From: Phaseolus vulgaris | Taxonomy: Eukaryota > Streptophyta > Magnoliopsida > Fabales > Fabaceae | DNA: 64,000 nt | Direction of reading: 5' to 3' | Assembly (NCBI RefSeq): GCF_000499845.2 | Contig: NC_023754.2 | Location: 26,016,611-26,080,610, forward strand | Part shown: positions 30,845 through 50,700 of the stretch, piece by piece | Position numbering within the stretch: the first letter of the stretch is position 1 | How the letters are laid out: each line of letters starts with the position of its first letter | The notes under the pieces: model-generated | Told to the model about the DNA's origin: nothing | The model's input: the letters and a program-made list of their open reading frames with translations, nothing else | Database searches by the model: none | Position numbers and translations under genes: made by a program

Positions 30845-33800
30845 CGGAAACTCACATGGTATACAATTGAAGACTATTTTTTTGCGTAGTGGTGCATCAT
30901 GGGATTTGATTTGTTAGGCCAGAGGGTAAATAAACTAGAAAGAATCTTTCTGAAACGTTTTCTTTTACTCATTTGATTGATACATTGGTCATTGGTTTCT
31001 GCTACCTCAAACTTCGAATGTTCATTCTTTCAGAAACTAGTCTGGACTTAAACTAAAAGATGCATTAACGTGTCAATATTGATTTCACTATGTAGTTTGT
31101 GCTTAGAACTGAATAATAATAGGGTATACCTGTGCAGGTATGACAATTTTTAAGCAATGGCACACAGCTACGGAAGGAAGGACATGCTATGTATATGAAA
31201 AACATAAACAAAAAGTCATAGGATGTATCATATATGCAATATTTATTATGTTCTAAGTTCTCAACACAACTCCATGAAATATCTCAAGTAAGCAAAACAT
31301 TTAAAGAGGGAACATGATTTGAAGATATGAAGTAACTGGTTGTTTCATTTAGTAGCAATACATATAATTAGTATAGAATTCATTGTTTTGCATGGATTGA
31401 GAAGAACTTGAGCGATATTACCAGCTCACTGCAATGCATTACTTGAGTAATATCAACTCTCGTTGTAATGCATTAATATATTTGCTTATGCATCTTGGAC
31501 AAGGATAAAGTTTAGATAGTTGGCACTTGCCAGACTGGGTTAAAATTGGTTGCCTGTTACTATCAGAAACACATTTTGCACAGTGAAATTTTGGAATTAT
31601 GAATGCAAAGTTGAGATTATTTCAGTTCGTGTTTGAGATTCTTTTTATTATGAAGATGCATTCTGTACATGGGTGAGTTTATTTTTGTTGGATATGCTCT
31701 ATCTTGATTACAAGTAACAGTATTTGCTATTTATTTATTTTATTTAAAAGTCAGAAGCTTTTCCATACATTTGTATTATATGTATGGATTGATATCAACT
31801 GTGTTACGTTTCATATGCCTTGTAAAGAACTGAGTTCTTAATCATCAATATATCATGAATTACCATTTTCTTTTATTTTCTTGGCTAACACAAGTCACTT
31901 TAAGCTCATGTTTCTGGTACTTGTAACCAAAGGAAAACACCAATACTTCAAAAATAGTAGCAAAATCTGGACCATTATTCATGTTAGACACTTGAAAGAT
32001 GTTTGAAACTCCTAGTTTGATGTCAGTTTTTGCTGTTCAGTTCTATATTTTGAACTTCTATATCAATATAGACAGGATTAGAATATTTATAATGTTTACT
32101 ATGATTTATGCTAACTTTCAGAACATCAGTTACTCTTTTGATATAAGATTTGAGTTTTATAAAAAAATGATTTATACTATTTTATTTGTTTTATTTCTGT
32201 TGTAGCTGTCCTATAAAAGAGTTGCCATTATGTTGTATCTGTGTTTTCTAACTTGCAAGCTCCAAGGCATAATTGACTGTATTGTTATTATTGCCTTTTC
32301 CCTGTAGATTTTATGATGGATGATGAACTGTGGATGGTAGCAAAGTGGATGGTAGCAAAGTTTTAATTTGTGAGCTCTGTTTATTGCCAGTGACGAGCTT
32401 GATGTTCCTTTCTCTCAACTGATGTCATCAAGAGAAGACACGTTGGGGATAATGCTTGTGGTGATTCTTCAAATACTGCCATAGATGAAGTACAAATGTT
32501 TGTTCTTGGTTAATAGAACTTTTAATTACAATAGCTGATATCATTTGTTTATTTTATTCAGTGATCTGGTTGGAGATAGTTATGTAGGAAGCAAATTGAA
32601 TTTAGTGGATGAAACAGCGAATTGCACTGACACTGATACCCTTTGATACAACATGTAATCCTTATGAAGAAGTGATGGCTCAAACTTAATCACACTCGGT
32701 TTTTATGCATATACTACCTTCCACTTCCTCTCCTCCCTTTTATTCTTGTTTAAACTGTAATATTTAGGTATGCCTTTTCAACAGTTAGGATGAATTAATT
32801 GGTATACTTGTTCTAAATCATGTATTAAAGTTGGAAAAATTAGATGGTTCCTATTTGCATATTTTCCTGTAATTTACAACTGGATTTTGTGTGCAATAAG
32901 ATAAAGAACTTGTTTTAAAAGAGGAGTGAAAAAGTGAAGAAAAGAAAGTTAAAATGAGAAAAAAATAAAGTTGGTTGGATTGGGAGTATGAGAATAATAA
33001 GTTGTAATAGATGTCATTAATGTAATAGAATAATTTTTTTATATATATTTAAAATGATTTTGTAAAATAAATATTTAAAATAATTTTACATGAAAGTAAT
33101 TTTTAAAATAAAAATTAGATTTCAAATAAATTTTAAATTAAAATAAAAAATTATATCAATCTTAATAAATAAAAATTTATATTTTTAAATTATAATATAT
33201 TAAAATAAATTAAAATATTATTATTTTTTGTTTTATTTATTGCTTTAATGTTTTTATTTTAATTATTACTCTTATAATATAAAAGTGAATCAATAAATAT
33301 TAAACTATTTAATGATAATATAGAGACGAATAAAACTTAAGAAATGTATATATAAATAGCAATCATAAGTAATTAAGGGAATGTTTATTTAGCCGATCAT
33401 TATTTTAGGAGGAGGAAAGTTTTATTCTTAAAATTATTTTCGTTTTTCATTTAAAGTACTTTGGTTTCCAACTTTCTGTTTCTTTTTACATCCCTATAAA
33501 CACTAGTTTAATTGATAAAAACAAACTCTTGGTGTTTGTTTGAAATTTTTTTCTGTGAATTTCTTTACAAGTTAATATTAAATTATACACGAGTAAATTA
33601 TAATTTTAAATAAATTAATATTAAATAGATTCTACAAATTATTTTACACATAAACTAATTTAAATTTGTAAAAAGTTATTTGATTCGTTTATTTTTTATG
33701 TTATTCTAGAAGTATTTATTCAAACATATTCTAGTCTCTTAGGTTATTACCTCTTGAATTTGAGTACTAGTTCAATCTAGATCTCATCAAGCATACTCTT

Positions 33801-36000
33801 GTTCCATCACATTCCATTTTAAGTTTTTATAATCCATTGTCTGAGTCATACATGATCTGGATTAAAGATCTAATCTTTTTTTTTCTTTACTGACATGGAT
33901 TTGATGTAATGTATCTATATTTTTTAATTTACTAACTTGTATTAGTGCCAAAAGTTTATAGGCCTAAAATCTGTTATCATTATTGTACTAAAAAATTGTT
34001 GCCATTTTTTTCATTATATTATGTTAAGAAGTTTTTGTCTTGGAAGTAGTGTCATCTTAATATTATATTAAGAGTGGTAGAAGGTGAATTTTAATTGGAA
34101 TTTTAAATTACGAAGAAATGTACTTTGATTTTAATCCATTTTTTTAAAATTTATATTTACTTATATTATTAAATATCTAATATCATATTAAAAATTAAAA
34201 TTCAATTTTACAAAATACTGATTCTAAACTTATATATTATAAAAATATTATTATTTTTAATCGATGCATCGTCTAACAAAAAATCTATATGAAAAAGTTT
34301 GATAAATTTTTTTAGACTTATTTGATTATCAACTATTGAACTTTAATCAAATAACGTACAAATTTTTAGTCTGAAATCTTTTGCATTCAATATGTTCAAT
34401 TCCACTTGAAAAAGTATATTGAAACAAAATCAGATTAAACTGTAAAAATAAGCAATGACTGTTATTTCGCAACAAAAATTTGCAGAATTGGTTTAGATAG
34501 AAATTCAAATTCTAAGGAATGAGTTAAGATGATTGAAAATGTTTTTTTTTTTAAATTCGTTAATAAAAATTAAATTTAAAACTAAAATTAAAATTAAGAA
34601 ATATATTTAAAAGAAATAATAAAATAAGACTGAGATTCTTATTAAAAGTGAGAACAACACTTCGCCTAAAGAATTCTCATTAGTTTAAAACAGAAGCGTA
34701 AATTAAAACAAAACTTTTGAAATTTTTAGTTTCTATGTCTTATTTATCGATAATTTAAAATTATGGCACATGTAAAAGTTAATGAAACGACCATACATAG
34801 TAATTTTTTATTAGGCAAAGCCAAAACATCTTTTTACAACCCTTTTGTTGGCAAGATAAATTAGAATCATGCAAAAACACAATAACTCCTTTTGAAGGGA
34901 ACCTAAGCATAATTATTAAAATTAACACACATAACATGACTAAAACTAAAAAAGAATAAAAGTACTAGTGTTTTTTATATTCTGATTTCAATCATAAGGA
35001 ACAGCATGTACCATAACAACAGAAAAAAAAATGTGAATTGACTTAAGGTTTTAGTTGTAGCATAACACAACGAAGCTGTTTTACGTGTACGCGTAAAATA
35101 AAGCAAGATATTCCACAAGCAAAAATGTGCGGCCAGGGTTACTTTAAGAAACCATATCATCTAGATTTCCTTGTTCTAAATTTCTAAGGTCCTTATTTCA
35201 CTTTCTATTTTCTCCCTTTTTCTATTTTCTCCCTTTTTGCCTAAGCTTTCTGCTGGGACCAAGGAACCAAAATGAAAGAGCACTTCACCAAGTGTGTTTA
35301 TTGGATGAAAATTGCCCAACCATTTACACATTCTAATCTCAAAAGAAATTTCGAGGAGATAAAGTTAAATTGAATTAATTTAATTAAATGCTTGAGACCG
35401 AATCTTAACAAATATTTTTCATTTAGATGTGCAGCACGCATGAGCAAGTAATTAGCCATAAGCTACTGCTTTATGAAGTAACTGCTTTTGAATGAAAAAT
35501 TGTGTGTGATTATGATTTATCCGTGCACTCCATCTACAAACCACAAAACAGTTTTCTTGTGTTTATAATTTTTTTTTTTTTTTTTTTATAAAAACTTCTA
35601 TATTATCTTGACATCTCAATCAAGATATTATAACAATTTTTATTTAATACATTGCATAAATTTTAATTAATTATTATAAACAGTAAATGTATTTACTATG
35701 AACGATATTTTACAAAAGTGTATTGTTTTTTTCATTACCAATTGTTAAAACACTACAGTAATTTTGAAAGCCAACTCCACAATTTTTCATCTATAACACG
35801 AAAACCCTAAATCAGAGGGAGCAATTTATTTAAGAAAATAAACAATAAATATTACTACCATATAATATGAGTCTGAATATTTCTGTATAATGTATAAACT
35901 TGTCACTTAATATTTTGGTCTGTATATAAACTTTGAGGTGCAAAATATACAAATTTAATATATTTAGTTATAATTTAAAAGAAATGAAGAAGTATATATA
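30845..36000. other. Intergenic region, possible transcribed 3' sequence at its start
   Basis: No complete gene is found. The first part is probably 3' UTR of guanylate kinase. At 32389-32483 a short in-frame stretch (DELDVPFSQLMSSREDT...) looks mildly coding-like but has no recognisable family and no supporting exons. A 17-bp direct duplication (GTGGATGGTAGCAAAG) sits at about 32330-32362. From 33000 onward the DNA is very AT-rich, with a pure T-run at about 35571-35587 and a CT-rich duplication (CTATTTTCTCCCTTTT, twice) near 35203-35238. Confidence 0.6.
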
Positions 36001-36685
36001 GGGATATTAAGAAGTAAGTGCCTACAAGAATAATAGTTACATGTTTCATATTAAAGAATCAATAAATAAATCTCTACACGAATGATAGTTGCATGTCTAG
36101 TCTAAGAGAAAGAAGTAATTGTATGCATTAATACTAGTTATTCGATCCATCTTAAATAATAAAGACATAAATGAATACACCAACAATAATTACGTATCCT
36201 ATTTTAAAGAATTAATAAGTGATTTGTCTCATTTTAAAGAATCAAGAATTAATTGTATATAAAAGGCTTGTTACATAACTTATTTTAAAGAATAAAAATA
36301 ATTGTGCAAGAATAATAATTATCCTGTCTCATTTTAAAGAATCAACGAATAATTGTTACATAAACAATAATTTTATCGGTGTCATGTTAAAGAATCAAGA
36401 ACTAACTATGTATACTAATAGTAGTTATCCATTTCATTTTAAATAATTAAGAAGGAATTGCATACACGAATGATAGTTATATATCTCACTTTAAAGACTA
36501 AGAAAATTTAAAGACTAAGAAAATATTATCCAAATAAATGATAGTTATTTATCTTAAGAAGTAATTGTGAGTGGTCACATGTCTCATTTTAAAAGGATCA
36601 AAATGAATGATAATTATCTATTCCATTTTAAAAAAATTATGAAGTAATTGTATTTACTAATGCTAATTATTATAAAGAATCGATA
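36000..36685. repeat. Degenerate tandem array, unit about 50 bp, upstream of the ARM gene
   Basis: A motif like CTCATTTTAAAGAATCAA, followed by AGTAATTGTATAC and ACGAATGATAGTTAT, recurs about a dozen times. The TTTTAAAGAAT-type core is found near 36049, 36151, 36203, 36234, 36281, 36330, 36384, 36437, 36489, 36587, 36634 and 36671. Spacing is mostly 45-54 bp with one short step of about 31. Units are diverged and partly deleted, and one 16-bp segment (TTTAAAGACTAAGAAA) is itself duplicated at about 36492-36523. The array ends about 370 bp before the TATA box of the ARM gene. Confidence 0.75.
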
Positions 36686-36982
36686 AGTTTACAGAGGAAA
36701 CTTTAGCCATAATATGGATTAATTATGATTGTGACTTAATATTGTAGCTGTGAAAGTAAAAGAGAGAGAAGGAATAGGAAGAAAACAAAATGGTTGACTT
36801 CTACTGTGTGTTATATACTACGTACTTCTTCAGATTCTCACTTACAAGAAACTCTGTAGAAAGAGAAAACATTGAAGCTTTTGAAGAGATAGAGAAACAA
36901 GTTAACCCTTCTTCACGTTACCAAGATTGCTACCAAAGCATAACCAACAGCATCTTCAAAATAAACGGAAACAGAGAGAGCT

Positions 36983-37066
36983 TGACGTCACTCTTTCCCC
37001 AACACGCCTCATTGTAAACGTGCCCTCTAAGCTCTTCATTATCCTTCATTCCATTCTTATATAAAA
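36983..37066 (+). promoter_or_regulatory. ARM-gene core promoter: TGACGTCA element and TATA box
   Basis: A palindromic TGACGTCA (36983-36990, a bZIP/TGA-type site) precedes a canonical TATATAAAA at 37058-37066. The TATA box is about 80 bp from the ATG at 37147, which predicts a leader of roughly 50 bases. It also argues against the 36790-37017 frame being an upstream ORF, because that frame lies before the TATA box. Confidence 0.65.
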
Positions 37067-37146
37067 CCCTCTCATCCTTCACCTTTCATAGACACAACAA
37101 AGTTACAAACATTCACTTCAAAGTTCCAACATACCATATTTTTTTC

Positions 37147-39744
37147 ATGTATCATAGGCTTTCTGTGAAGACAGAGGGAGAGGGAAGTGTTCGTGTGAAA
37201 GTTGCTGAACTCCGAAGGCTAAGCGAGACAAGCAAAATCACCACAATGTTTGAGCCTCGTGGACTTGGCAGCATTGAGAAGCGAGACAGCGATGCAGATA
37301 ACACTTTTTCTTCCACCACGGTTCGAGCCCCAGAAAAGAAGCTTACCCTCTTTGCACTTCGTCTTGCAGTGCTTGAAAAAGCAGCCACTAGCCTTGGAAC
37401 TCTTGGTTTCATTTGGGCAACAGTTGTTCTTCTTGGCGGTTTTGCCATCACTTTGGACAAAACCGATTTCTGGTTCATCACCATCATACTGTTGATTGAA
37501 GGCACAAGGATTTTCAGCAGGAGCCACGAGCTTGAGTGGCAGCACCAAGCCACGTGGTCTATAACTGATGCTGGGATCAATAGTTTCAGGATGCTCAAGT
37601 CCACTCCAAACTTGCTTCTTCAAAGTGTGAAGAGCCTTTTCAGGCCAATTGTAATGAGGAGGCAAAGGAGAGACATGATGGAGGCTAATGTGACCCCCAG
37701 GTATAGGGATGGTACCTTTAGCATAAGGACACCAACTCGCACGTGGATTAGTTCAGATGTTCCACTTCTACCATGTGCTAGATGGTTTTTCCTTTCAAGG
37801 CATATAAGCAAGCTTTTATATTGGCTTCAGCTTTTCTCTGCCACGGCCTGTGTGGTTCTTTCGTCGATGAAGCTCATCAAGCATAACTATGGGGAGGTTG
37901 CCAAGGGAGACACTGACAGGAGGAACCGGGAGTCTGCTTTGAATATATTTTATAACTTGGCTTTGGCTGAGGCTTTGTTGTTCTTGATGGAAAAGACTTA
38001 TTGGGAATGGAAGATCAGCTACTGCAAACTGTTGGATGAGGTTAATAGGGAATGTGAATTGGGGCCATCAGGGGTGGTGTCAATTAGAAGGTTCTTTTAT
38101 GATGCCTATTCTAGGTGTGTCAATGGGAGCATATTTGATGGGTTGAAAATGGACATTGTTTGCTTTGCCATGGATCTCTTGGCCTCAAACTCGCCTGATG
38201 AACAGCTTATTGGAGCAAGGATTCTTCGCCAATTTGCGGTCAGCGAACGGTTTTCAGATGATACCCTTCAGAAGCTTGGAATTTCCATATCTGTGGTGGA
38301 GAGGCTAGTTGAGATGCTGAATTGGACAGACCACAAGGAGGAAGAAATTAGGCTCTCAGCTGCAGAGATTTTATCAGCACTAGCTGGCAAGAAGCAGAAC
38401 TCTCTGCGCATAGCTGGGATACCTGGCGCTATGGAATCAATATCATCTCTTCTCCAAAGTAACAGGAATTGCATACCTGCAGCTGATGAAATTGGAGAAA
38501 AGAAAATCGTATTTGATCATCCAAATTATGGCTACTGGACATTTAACCATTTGGGACTCCTCCTTCTGAAGAAACTTGCCCGTGATCATGACAACTGTGG
38601 AAAGATTGGGAACACTAGGGGCCTGCTCCCAAAGATCATAGAGCTCACACATGCTGAAGAAAGGTTGCTGAAGAATGAGAATGTTACGCCGTCTCAAATT
38701 CTGACAGTGAAGAGATCACTGCAGCTGGTGAAGATGCTGGCTAGCACAACAGGCACCAACGGGAAACATCTTCGAAGGGAGATTTCGGAGATAGTTTTCA
38801 CAATCAGCAACATCAGAGATATTTTAATGCATGGAGAGAAACATCCCTTGCTACAGAAACTGAGCATTGAAATTTTAACCAGTCTGGCATTGGAAGAGGA
38901 GGCGACAGAAAGGATTGGAGGCACAGGTGGAGTACTTAAAGAATTGTTCAACTTATTTTTCAAAGATTGCATTGCTGAAAATCAGAAAGATGTAACCACT
39001 GTTGCTGGCGAGGCCCTGGCAATGCTGGCATTGGAAAGCAAGAGCAATTGTCATAGGATTTCGAAGTTAAAAGTATTGGAAAGGCTAATAGAAGCATTGA
39101 ACATTCCAATGCTTCGTGTCAATGCTGCTAGGATTCTAAGAAATTTATGCACCTACAGTGGATCAGAATGCTTCACACGGTTAAGGGGGGTTACAGCTGC
39201 CGCACCCACAGTAAGTATTCCTCCACCATCGCAATTTTGGGCTAGCAACATTTGAACTGTATAGTATCTTTTTATGTATGCTTCAGACTTAATTTTTAAC
39301 CATTGCACAACCTTGCAGATACTTCAGGCAATCATGTCACAAGAAAACAAGCTACAAGAAGTGATGATTGGACTAGCAGCAAGTGTTTTCACATTCATGG
39401 ATTCCTCTGAATCAAGCACTGTATTTGAAGAATCACGAATCACTGAGGCTGAACTAGCAAATAAACTAATGCAGATTCTCAAGAAACACCGATATCCTCC
39501 AACTAAGGTTCCAAGGATAAGGAGGTTTGTGATAGAGCTTGCAATTTGGATGATGAAAGAAAGGGAAGAAAATTTTCACACTTTCAAGGGTTTGGGAATG
39601 GAGGAGGTGCTGGAGGGTGTCTTGGAGACCACTTCAGAGCTTGAAAGCTTTAATGTTTTCTCTGGTACTGTTGGCCTGAACAGGCACAATCTAACAATTC
39701 ACTCACTGGTTGAGACAACATTGAAGTTGCTGGAAGATAGGTGA
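37147..39744 (+). CDS. Armadillo-repeat protein with N-terminal membrane segments
   Basis: Two exons, 37147-39210 and 39319-39744, join in phase 0 (CCCACA|GTAAGT ... TTGCAG|ATACTT) to give 829 aa. Hydrophobic segments at about 82-102 (LGTLGFIWATVVLLGGFAI), 107-124, 223-243 and 266-283 predict a membrane-anchored N-terminal half. From about residue 340 there are repeated helical units with ARM-like patterns (QLIGARILRQFA, IRLSAAEILSALAG, MLRVNAARILRNLC). I recognise this as the plant 'ARM repeat superfamily' type represented in Arabidopsis by AT3G06210 and AT5G18980 (from memory). Its biochemical role is not known; ARM domains usually bind proteins. A second in-frame ATG at 37246 (MFEPRGLG) could be an alternative start. 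The gene is convergent with EF-Tu. Confidence 0.88.
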
Positions 39745-40665
39745 AACAATCAAGCACAGAACTATATTGCAAAATCAGTAAACCATGTCGATCCAGAGCA
39801 ATCACTGCTATAATAGTATAGTATACCTGTACATATGTGTGCAAACTAGTAGATCTCTAGGAAGACTGCCATGTTTGGTGGGTCTGGAAATAGAGCCTGA
39901 CTCAATGATTTATTCATTATTTTGTTTTCAGATTCAATGTTATTATTTGAATTAAATAATTCATATTTTCCTTCATGATTAAATTCCTTCCTTCCTGCAT
40001 GGAAATTGAACAAAATTCCATATAATCTTGAGTTTTCCTTCATTAGGCTAGACTGATGTCTAACAGTTGTTCGTAGTTATATAGGAGCCTGATGTTTTTG
40101 GGCTTTAGTGGTGGTTGCCAACGGATTGCTCTCTCATCTCCAAAATGATGTAAAAAAGTTCTAAACTGATTAATGTTAATACATTTCAATGAAGTTTTTT
40201 TTTTTCGCATATGTTCTCAAATTAATTACCTTCTCTTATTCAAAGTAATGCATATACATTGATGGAAACAGTGAGACTATTTCAGTAAATTTGTTTTAAA
40301 AAGTGACAAATTAATTGTTGTTCTTAATATTTTGCAAAACCTTAAACATTGTGGAACAGAGAAAGTATTCTAATAATAATACACCAAACAAGAAATAAGC
40401 GAAATGTATGTGGAAGTAATTGACATTATTAACTAAATTTTTTTTTGAAGTACTTTCCCTCTGGTCCATGAAGAACGTCTAAATGAACTAGTGTAATTCT
40501 CTGAACAAGTAAACAAAACAAAACACATTGAAACGGAATCACCGCATCAAGTATGAAAATTAGTCACATCATAAAATTCTCCTAGAACGCTTTTTCCTTA
40601 GTCCCTACTCATGACTTATTTACAAATTACTGGTAAAAAAATGTTGTAGAATTTAGACCAACATC
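39745..40665. other. Convergent spacer between the ARM gene and EF-Tu
   Basis: About 0.9 kb separates two stop codons facing each other. It probably holds the 3' UTRs of both genes, with A/T-rich polyadenylation-like sequence on both strands. No further gene, repeat or stem-loop terminator is recognisable. Confidence 0.6.
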
Positions 40666-46432
<5,767 letters not shown>

Positions 46433-47795
46433 AGGGATGAATTACAGTAAAGGAGAGGAAGGAGAGTGGGTGACAAGTGAAGTTTGAATATTCAGTCGCA
46501 GGTTGTTACTTTCTTTTTTCTTCACCTATTTTTGCTGTTTATAACTAACACGTTGCAACAGACTCATACTACCGTAGTTCAATCAGTATCAATATAATAA
46601 TTAAATAATATGAAAAATATAATATCATAACTTAATAATATTTAAAAAAAACACATTAATATTTAATATATGATAATGTTTAAATTTAATGTTCAACAAT
46701 ATATAATGATAGTTTTTAAAATAAATTTTTTTAAACAATATCTAGATTTTTCATTTTCATTTTTAAAAAATTAAAATATTTTTGTTAAAAAATTATCGAA
46801 AATCATGCTTTAAAAATTCATCAACTAGTCATTTTTGACCAATTTTTTTAAATAGTTTTTAAATCGATCTTATTATTCAAATCTGTTACTAATCTTTACC
46901 ATTTTCTTGTTTAACCCCGGGCGATGCAATTGTTACAAAATGACAGAAACTCACTGGCACACGTGAGGGGACTAAGTTAAAAGCAGTTGTTTGAATGTGA
47001 TTTTTCTCATCATGCATGACTATTTGATAATGCTGTTTCTTTTGTATGCATTTCTTATTGATTTTCATTTTCATAGTTTTGTTCAGTGTAATAAATGATT
47101 GCAAACATTGTAATTATTCGTTTTTTTTGTTAGTTTCATATTTGGAAATATGAATAATTATAACATATTTAAAAATTTACATTGTTTTACACACCTTGCA
47201 CATAATTTTTTATTTTCAAATTAAATTAATGTAATATAAATTTATTGAGACTGAGAAAATTATTAAGATTAATGAAAAAATGATTATTCTTACAATTAAT
47301 ATTAATGGAAATTAGAATAGTGTTACTACTAGGGTTCAAAGAGACAGTAAATGAAAAGATGTCTATAAAATATCAACGAGGCTAAAACATTATGATTTTA
47401 GAAATTGTGTTGTTAAATATTGCCCATATTTTTTCGCGCTTCAAAATGTATATATTATGAAAAGAAATGGAAGGATTAAAAAACCATTTAAAAAGTATTA
47501 TAAATTTACCAAAAAAAAAAAAACTGATACAATTACACCAATCCTTAATAAGAAGGATGAAAAAAAATCAATAAATGATGAATAAGCAAGGACGAATAAT
47601 GGAGAGTCCAGAAATTCTAGTTGGAAGGGGTAACAACACAACAATTCTCTCTTGCAGTGAAAGAAAATTAGATGAATGCTACATGATAATAATCTAAACA
47701 TGCAAAACTTTAGTACAAACAACCTATTTCTTAAGTGGAGCCTTTTACAAACTATTAGTAATTTTTATAGTTATTAAAACAATGACTCTCTGATG
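46433..47795. other. EF-Tu upstream region and 3' side of the alpha/beta hydrolase gene
   Basis: This spacer contains the promoter of EF-Tu (transcribed leftward) and the 3' UTR of the next minus-strand gene. It is AT-rich, with an A-run at about 47511-47522. I see no TGGGCC or telo-box element near EF-Tu and no additional gene. Confidence 0.6.
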
Positions 47796-50700
47796 TTATC
47801 GATTGTGTCTGTTTCTGAAAAAGTTGAAATCCCAACGCCGCATTAAGCCATTCAAGACATGGCCTGTTGGATTCTTAATAACAGTTACTGTGGCTTTTGT
47901 GTTGTGTGATATGTCAGTGTCAGATGAACTTTGTAAGCTAGCAGAACTGTCATTACTGGTGGAAGCACTATCTGTATTGCCAGACTCAGCCACGGATGAA
48001 GTGTCTAATGGTGGTTGAGGTAGTGGTAGTGGTATTCTGTTCGAAGAAAGACTTGGTACTGGAGTTGGAATCATTGAAAGGGATTTTGACTCAGCTTTCA
48101 AGGGCTCACATACATCAGCTGCAGTTGAAATTGTTGAGGCTGTGGAATGCACACAGTTGCTGAGTAAAGAAGATTCTATCTCCAGAGGTTTGGAAATCTC
48201 TTCATTCTTGTCTGATGGCTCTACAGACATGGTACTAACACTGCTGGCATGTGGTTGTTCTACCTCTGGATTTCGTATTTCCAGTGAATCCATCACTGTT
48301 TCCATGAACATCTGAATAATATGGACAAATGCAAGAAAACCAATTATACAAAATTCAGTGTATACCATCATGCACTCAAACTTTTCAATTATGTTATGTG
48401 ATAACCGATTATAATATGGACTCACTTTTTGTTCTTCCTTTGCACTAGATGGAATGCCCGTGAAGTCATCGAGTTGAAATTCCACGTACTGGTCATCACC
48501 TAGATCTGTTGGGACAAGGGGACTATAGAGACGACCATTTGATAATTCAAAACTAATCATTGTAGAAGAGGAGGAGGAAAGATCATCACATTTCTGTGCC
48601 TGCTGCACAAAGTTATTGGAGAAATTAGTGACTCTTCTTCCTTTGAATTTGATCATCTAACCAACTCCCTTCAAGTTTAGCCTCTGATTAAACATGTTGC
48701 TTATTACTATCCCTTACAAATTAATTTTCCTGTCTTTATCTTAAGTTAGGCTTCTTGAATAGTGAGAATCGAAACTCAGATTTTGGGTCTTCTAGTTGCA
48801 CTACACAATGCACGTCAAAGAATAAATATGAGAATGTTCGGTATAAATATAGAAATGAAAGTTTATTTTATCACAAACTGTCCTTTCACACTAAATAAAT
48901 GAGCTACAGTCACAACTTTAAGTCTCAACAACCCATTATAACATTTACACTCACATGTTTGCTCTTAAAGTCTTACCACCCACTACTCAATCCGTGACTG
49001 CTGAGAACCTTGGACCAAAAATATGCCATGCCATAAATGCCACATTACACTAATTTGCTATTCGTAAGGAGAAAGAACAAAATATAGTTTTAGTACAAAG
49101 ACATGAAAAAAGATAAAATAATACCTCACTATCCCGATATCCATCTTTTGAAGAAATATGTGATGGAACCTGAGAAAGTCAAACAATAATTATTCAAGAA
49201 AATCAAACGTTAAAAAATCAAGAATCACATCACTAAAATGATTTCAACAAAATTCATGTCATAACAGCTCAAAAGACCACATCTTCCCGGAGAAAGCAAT
49301 AAAACTTTTCAGAGCATCAACTGAAAGGACAGTAGCAAATCATACAAGGAACCTATTGAGTAGGAATGAGTTTCAAAAGCATTATATAAGAAAGAAGACA
49401 CACATATTCATTGTCTTAAGGTTTTGGGATGGAGGTGGTGTCTTGACTTTCTTATATGAAAATGCTTGTAACTCACTGGTACTGAATTTCCTGAGCATGA
49501 CCCCTTGCCAGAACCTAAGAGAACCGTGTCCTTATGTTTGAGATATTAAAAACATTGTGGAAATGGTCTTTGACAATGGTATCAAATAGCCAAGAGTATG
49601 ATCCTCGTCAACTCCATTCTTATACACATAGGATATCAAGATTGATTTGATGATTCCATTGTGTGGAAAGAGAGAAATGCATTCACCATCATACACAAGT
49701 GTGCTTGAGAAATATGCTTATGTGAATATTTTTGGTGGCAAACACATGGAACTGTATATCCACTGTGCTTGCTATCTTTGTTTAGGCTTTGTCCTATCTT
49801 TTCCTATTGCTTGGGGACATGCATTATCTGAAGTTTGGGGAAATTCGATAAGTGTTTATTGTGCTTAATTTTCAAAAGCAGAATATGCACTTATTTTACT
49901 TTCTTTAGCACTTTACAATCTAATTAACTTTACTTTTAGTTAATTTTAGACTTAAGAGTGAATGAGAGTTAACCATTACTTTTTGTTTGATACATCTAAC
50001 TTTGTTAACCCTTTTTGGTAGGATTTGAGGAAGAAAGAATTTCGTGACTTTTACAAACATTTAAACAAGGATGCCAAGCTTGAAAGGTGAAAAATTGAAA
50101 AGAACCAGCTCAGCCATGATCCAATTTACATCAAGACTAGCCCAGAGAGAATAGGGCGAGAAAGTTATTTAATGAGCTTAATTGAACAAGAGAGTTAGGT
50201 GATGAATCTAACCCTAGCAATATCTATATATATTTCTATCCAATTCAGCTTTCTTCAATAAAAAATACTAAAAATGTCGAATTGTTTAGTTTTAAATTTT
50301 CAGTCATCTAATCTTGTTTAATTCATTAAGTCCAGTAGCATAAAAATAGTATATTTCTCAGTATTACCTAATCCCTGTGAAATTAACATTCTTATTTTAA
50401 AACTGCTGACAAATGTTGTGCTTGTCTGTAAGTCAACAAGCAAAAATAAGCACCAATCTATGTTTAATATTTATCATGTGAGTATTTTCTCAGCAAGTTG
50501 CTTGCAATTGCATGCTATTTGAGTTCTGACAGTAAACTAAGAACAGATAAACACAAACCTCCATCCTACTCATTGGTCTTTTTGAACGGCCTAGATTGTC
50601 ATCCATGGTACTGCTTGTTGATGATTCTGCAATTAACAAAGAAACAATTAAGAGCTTTGCATCAGTAGCACGGTTACCAAATGCATCATGGATACCAATG

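Noticed and set aside
36000..36685. Could the evenly spaced array be a CRISPR?
   Set aside because: Units are degenerate over their whole length with no constant-repeat/unique-spacer alternation, and the genome is a plant nucleus.
36790..37017. 76-codon frame upstream of the ARM gene
   Set aside because: It lies upstream of and across the TGACGTCA promoter element and before the TATA box at 37058, so it would not be on the transcript. No family resemblance.
37318..37335. GGTTCGAGCCC, resembling a tRNA T-arm
   Set aside because: It lies inside the ARM-gene coding exon and has no matching acceptor or anticodon arms. No tRNA was found anywhere in the window.
37152..37665. Antisense frames of about 150 codons across the ARM gene
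   Set aside because: Shadows of a real, long coding exon whose sense product has consistent membrane and ARM features.
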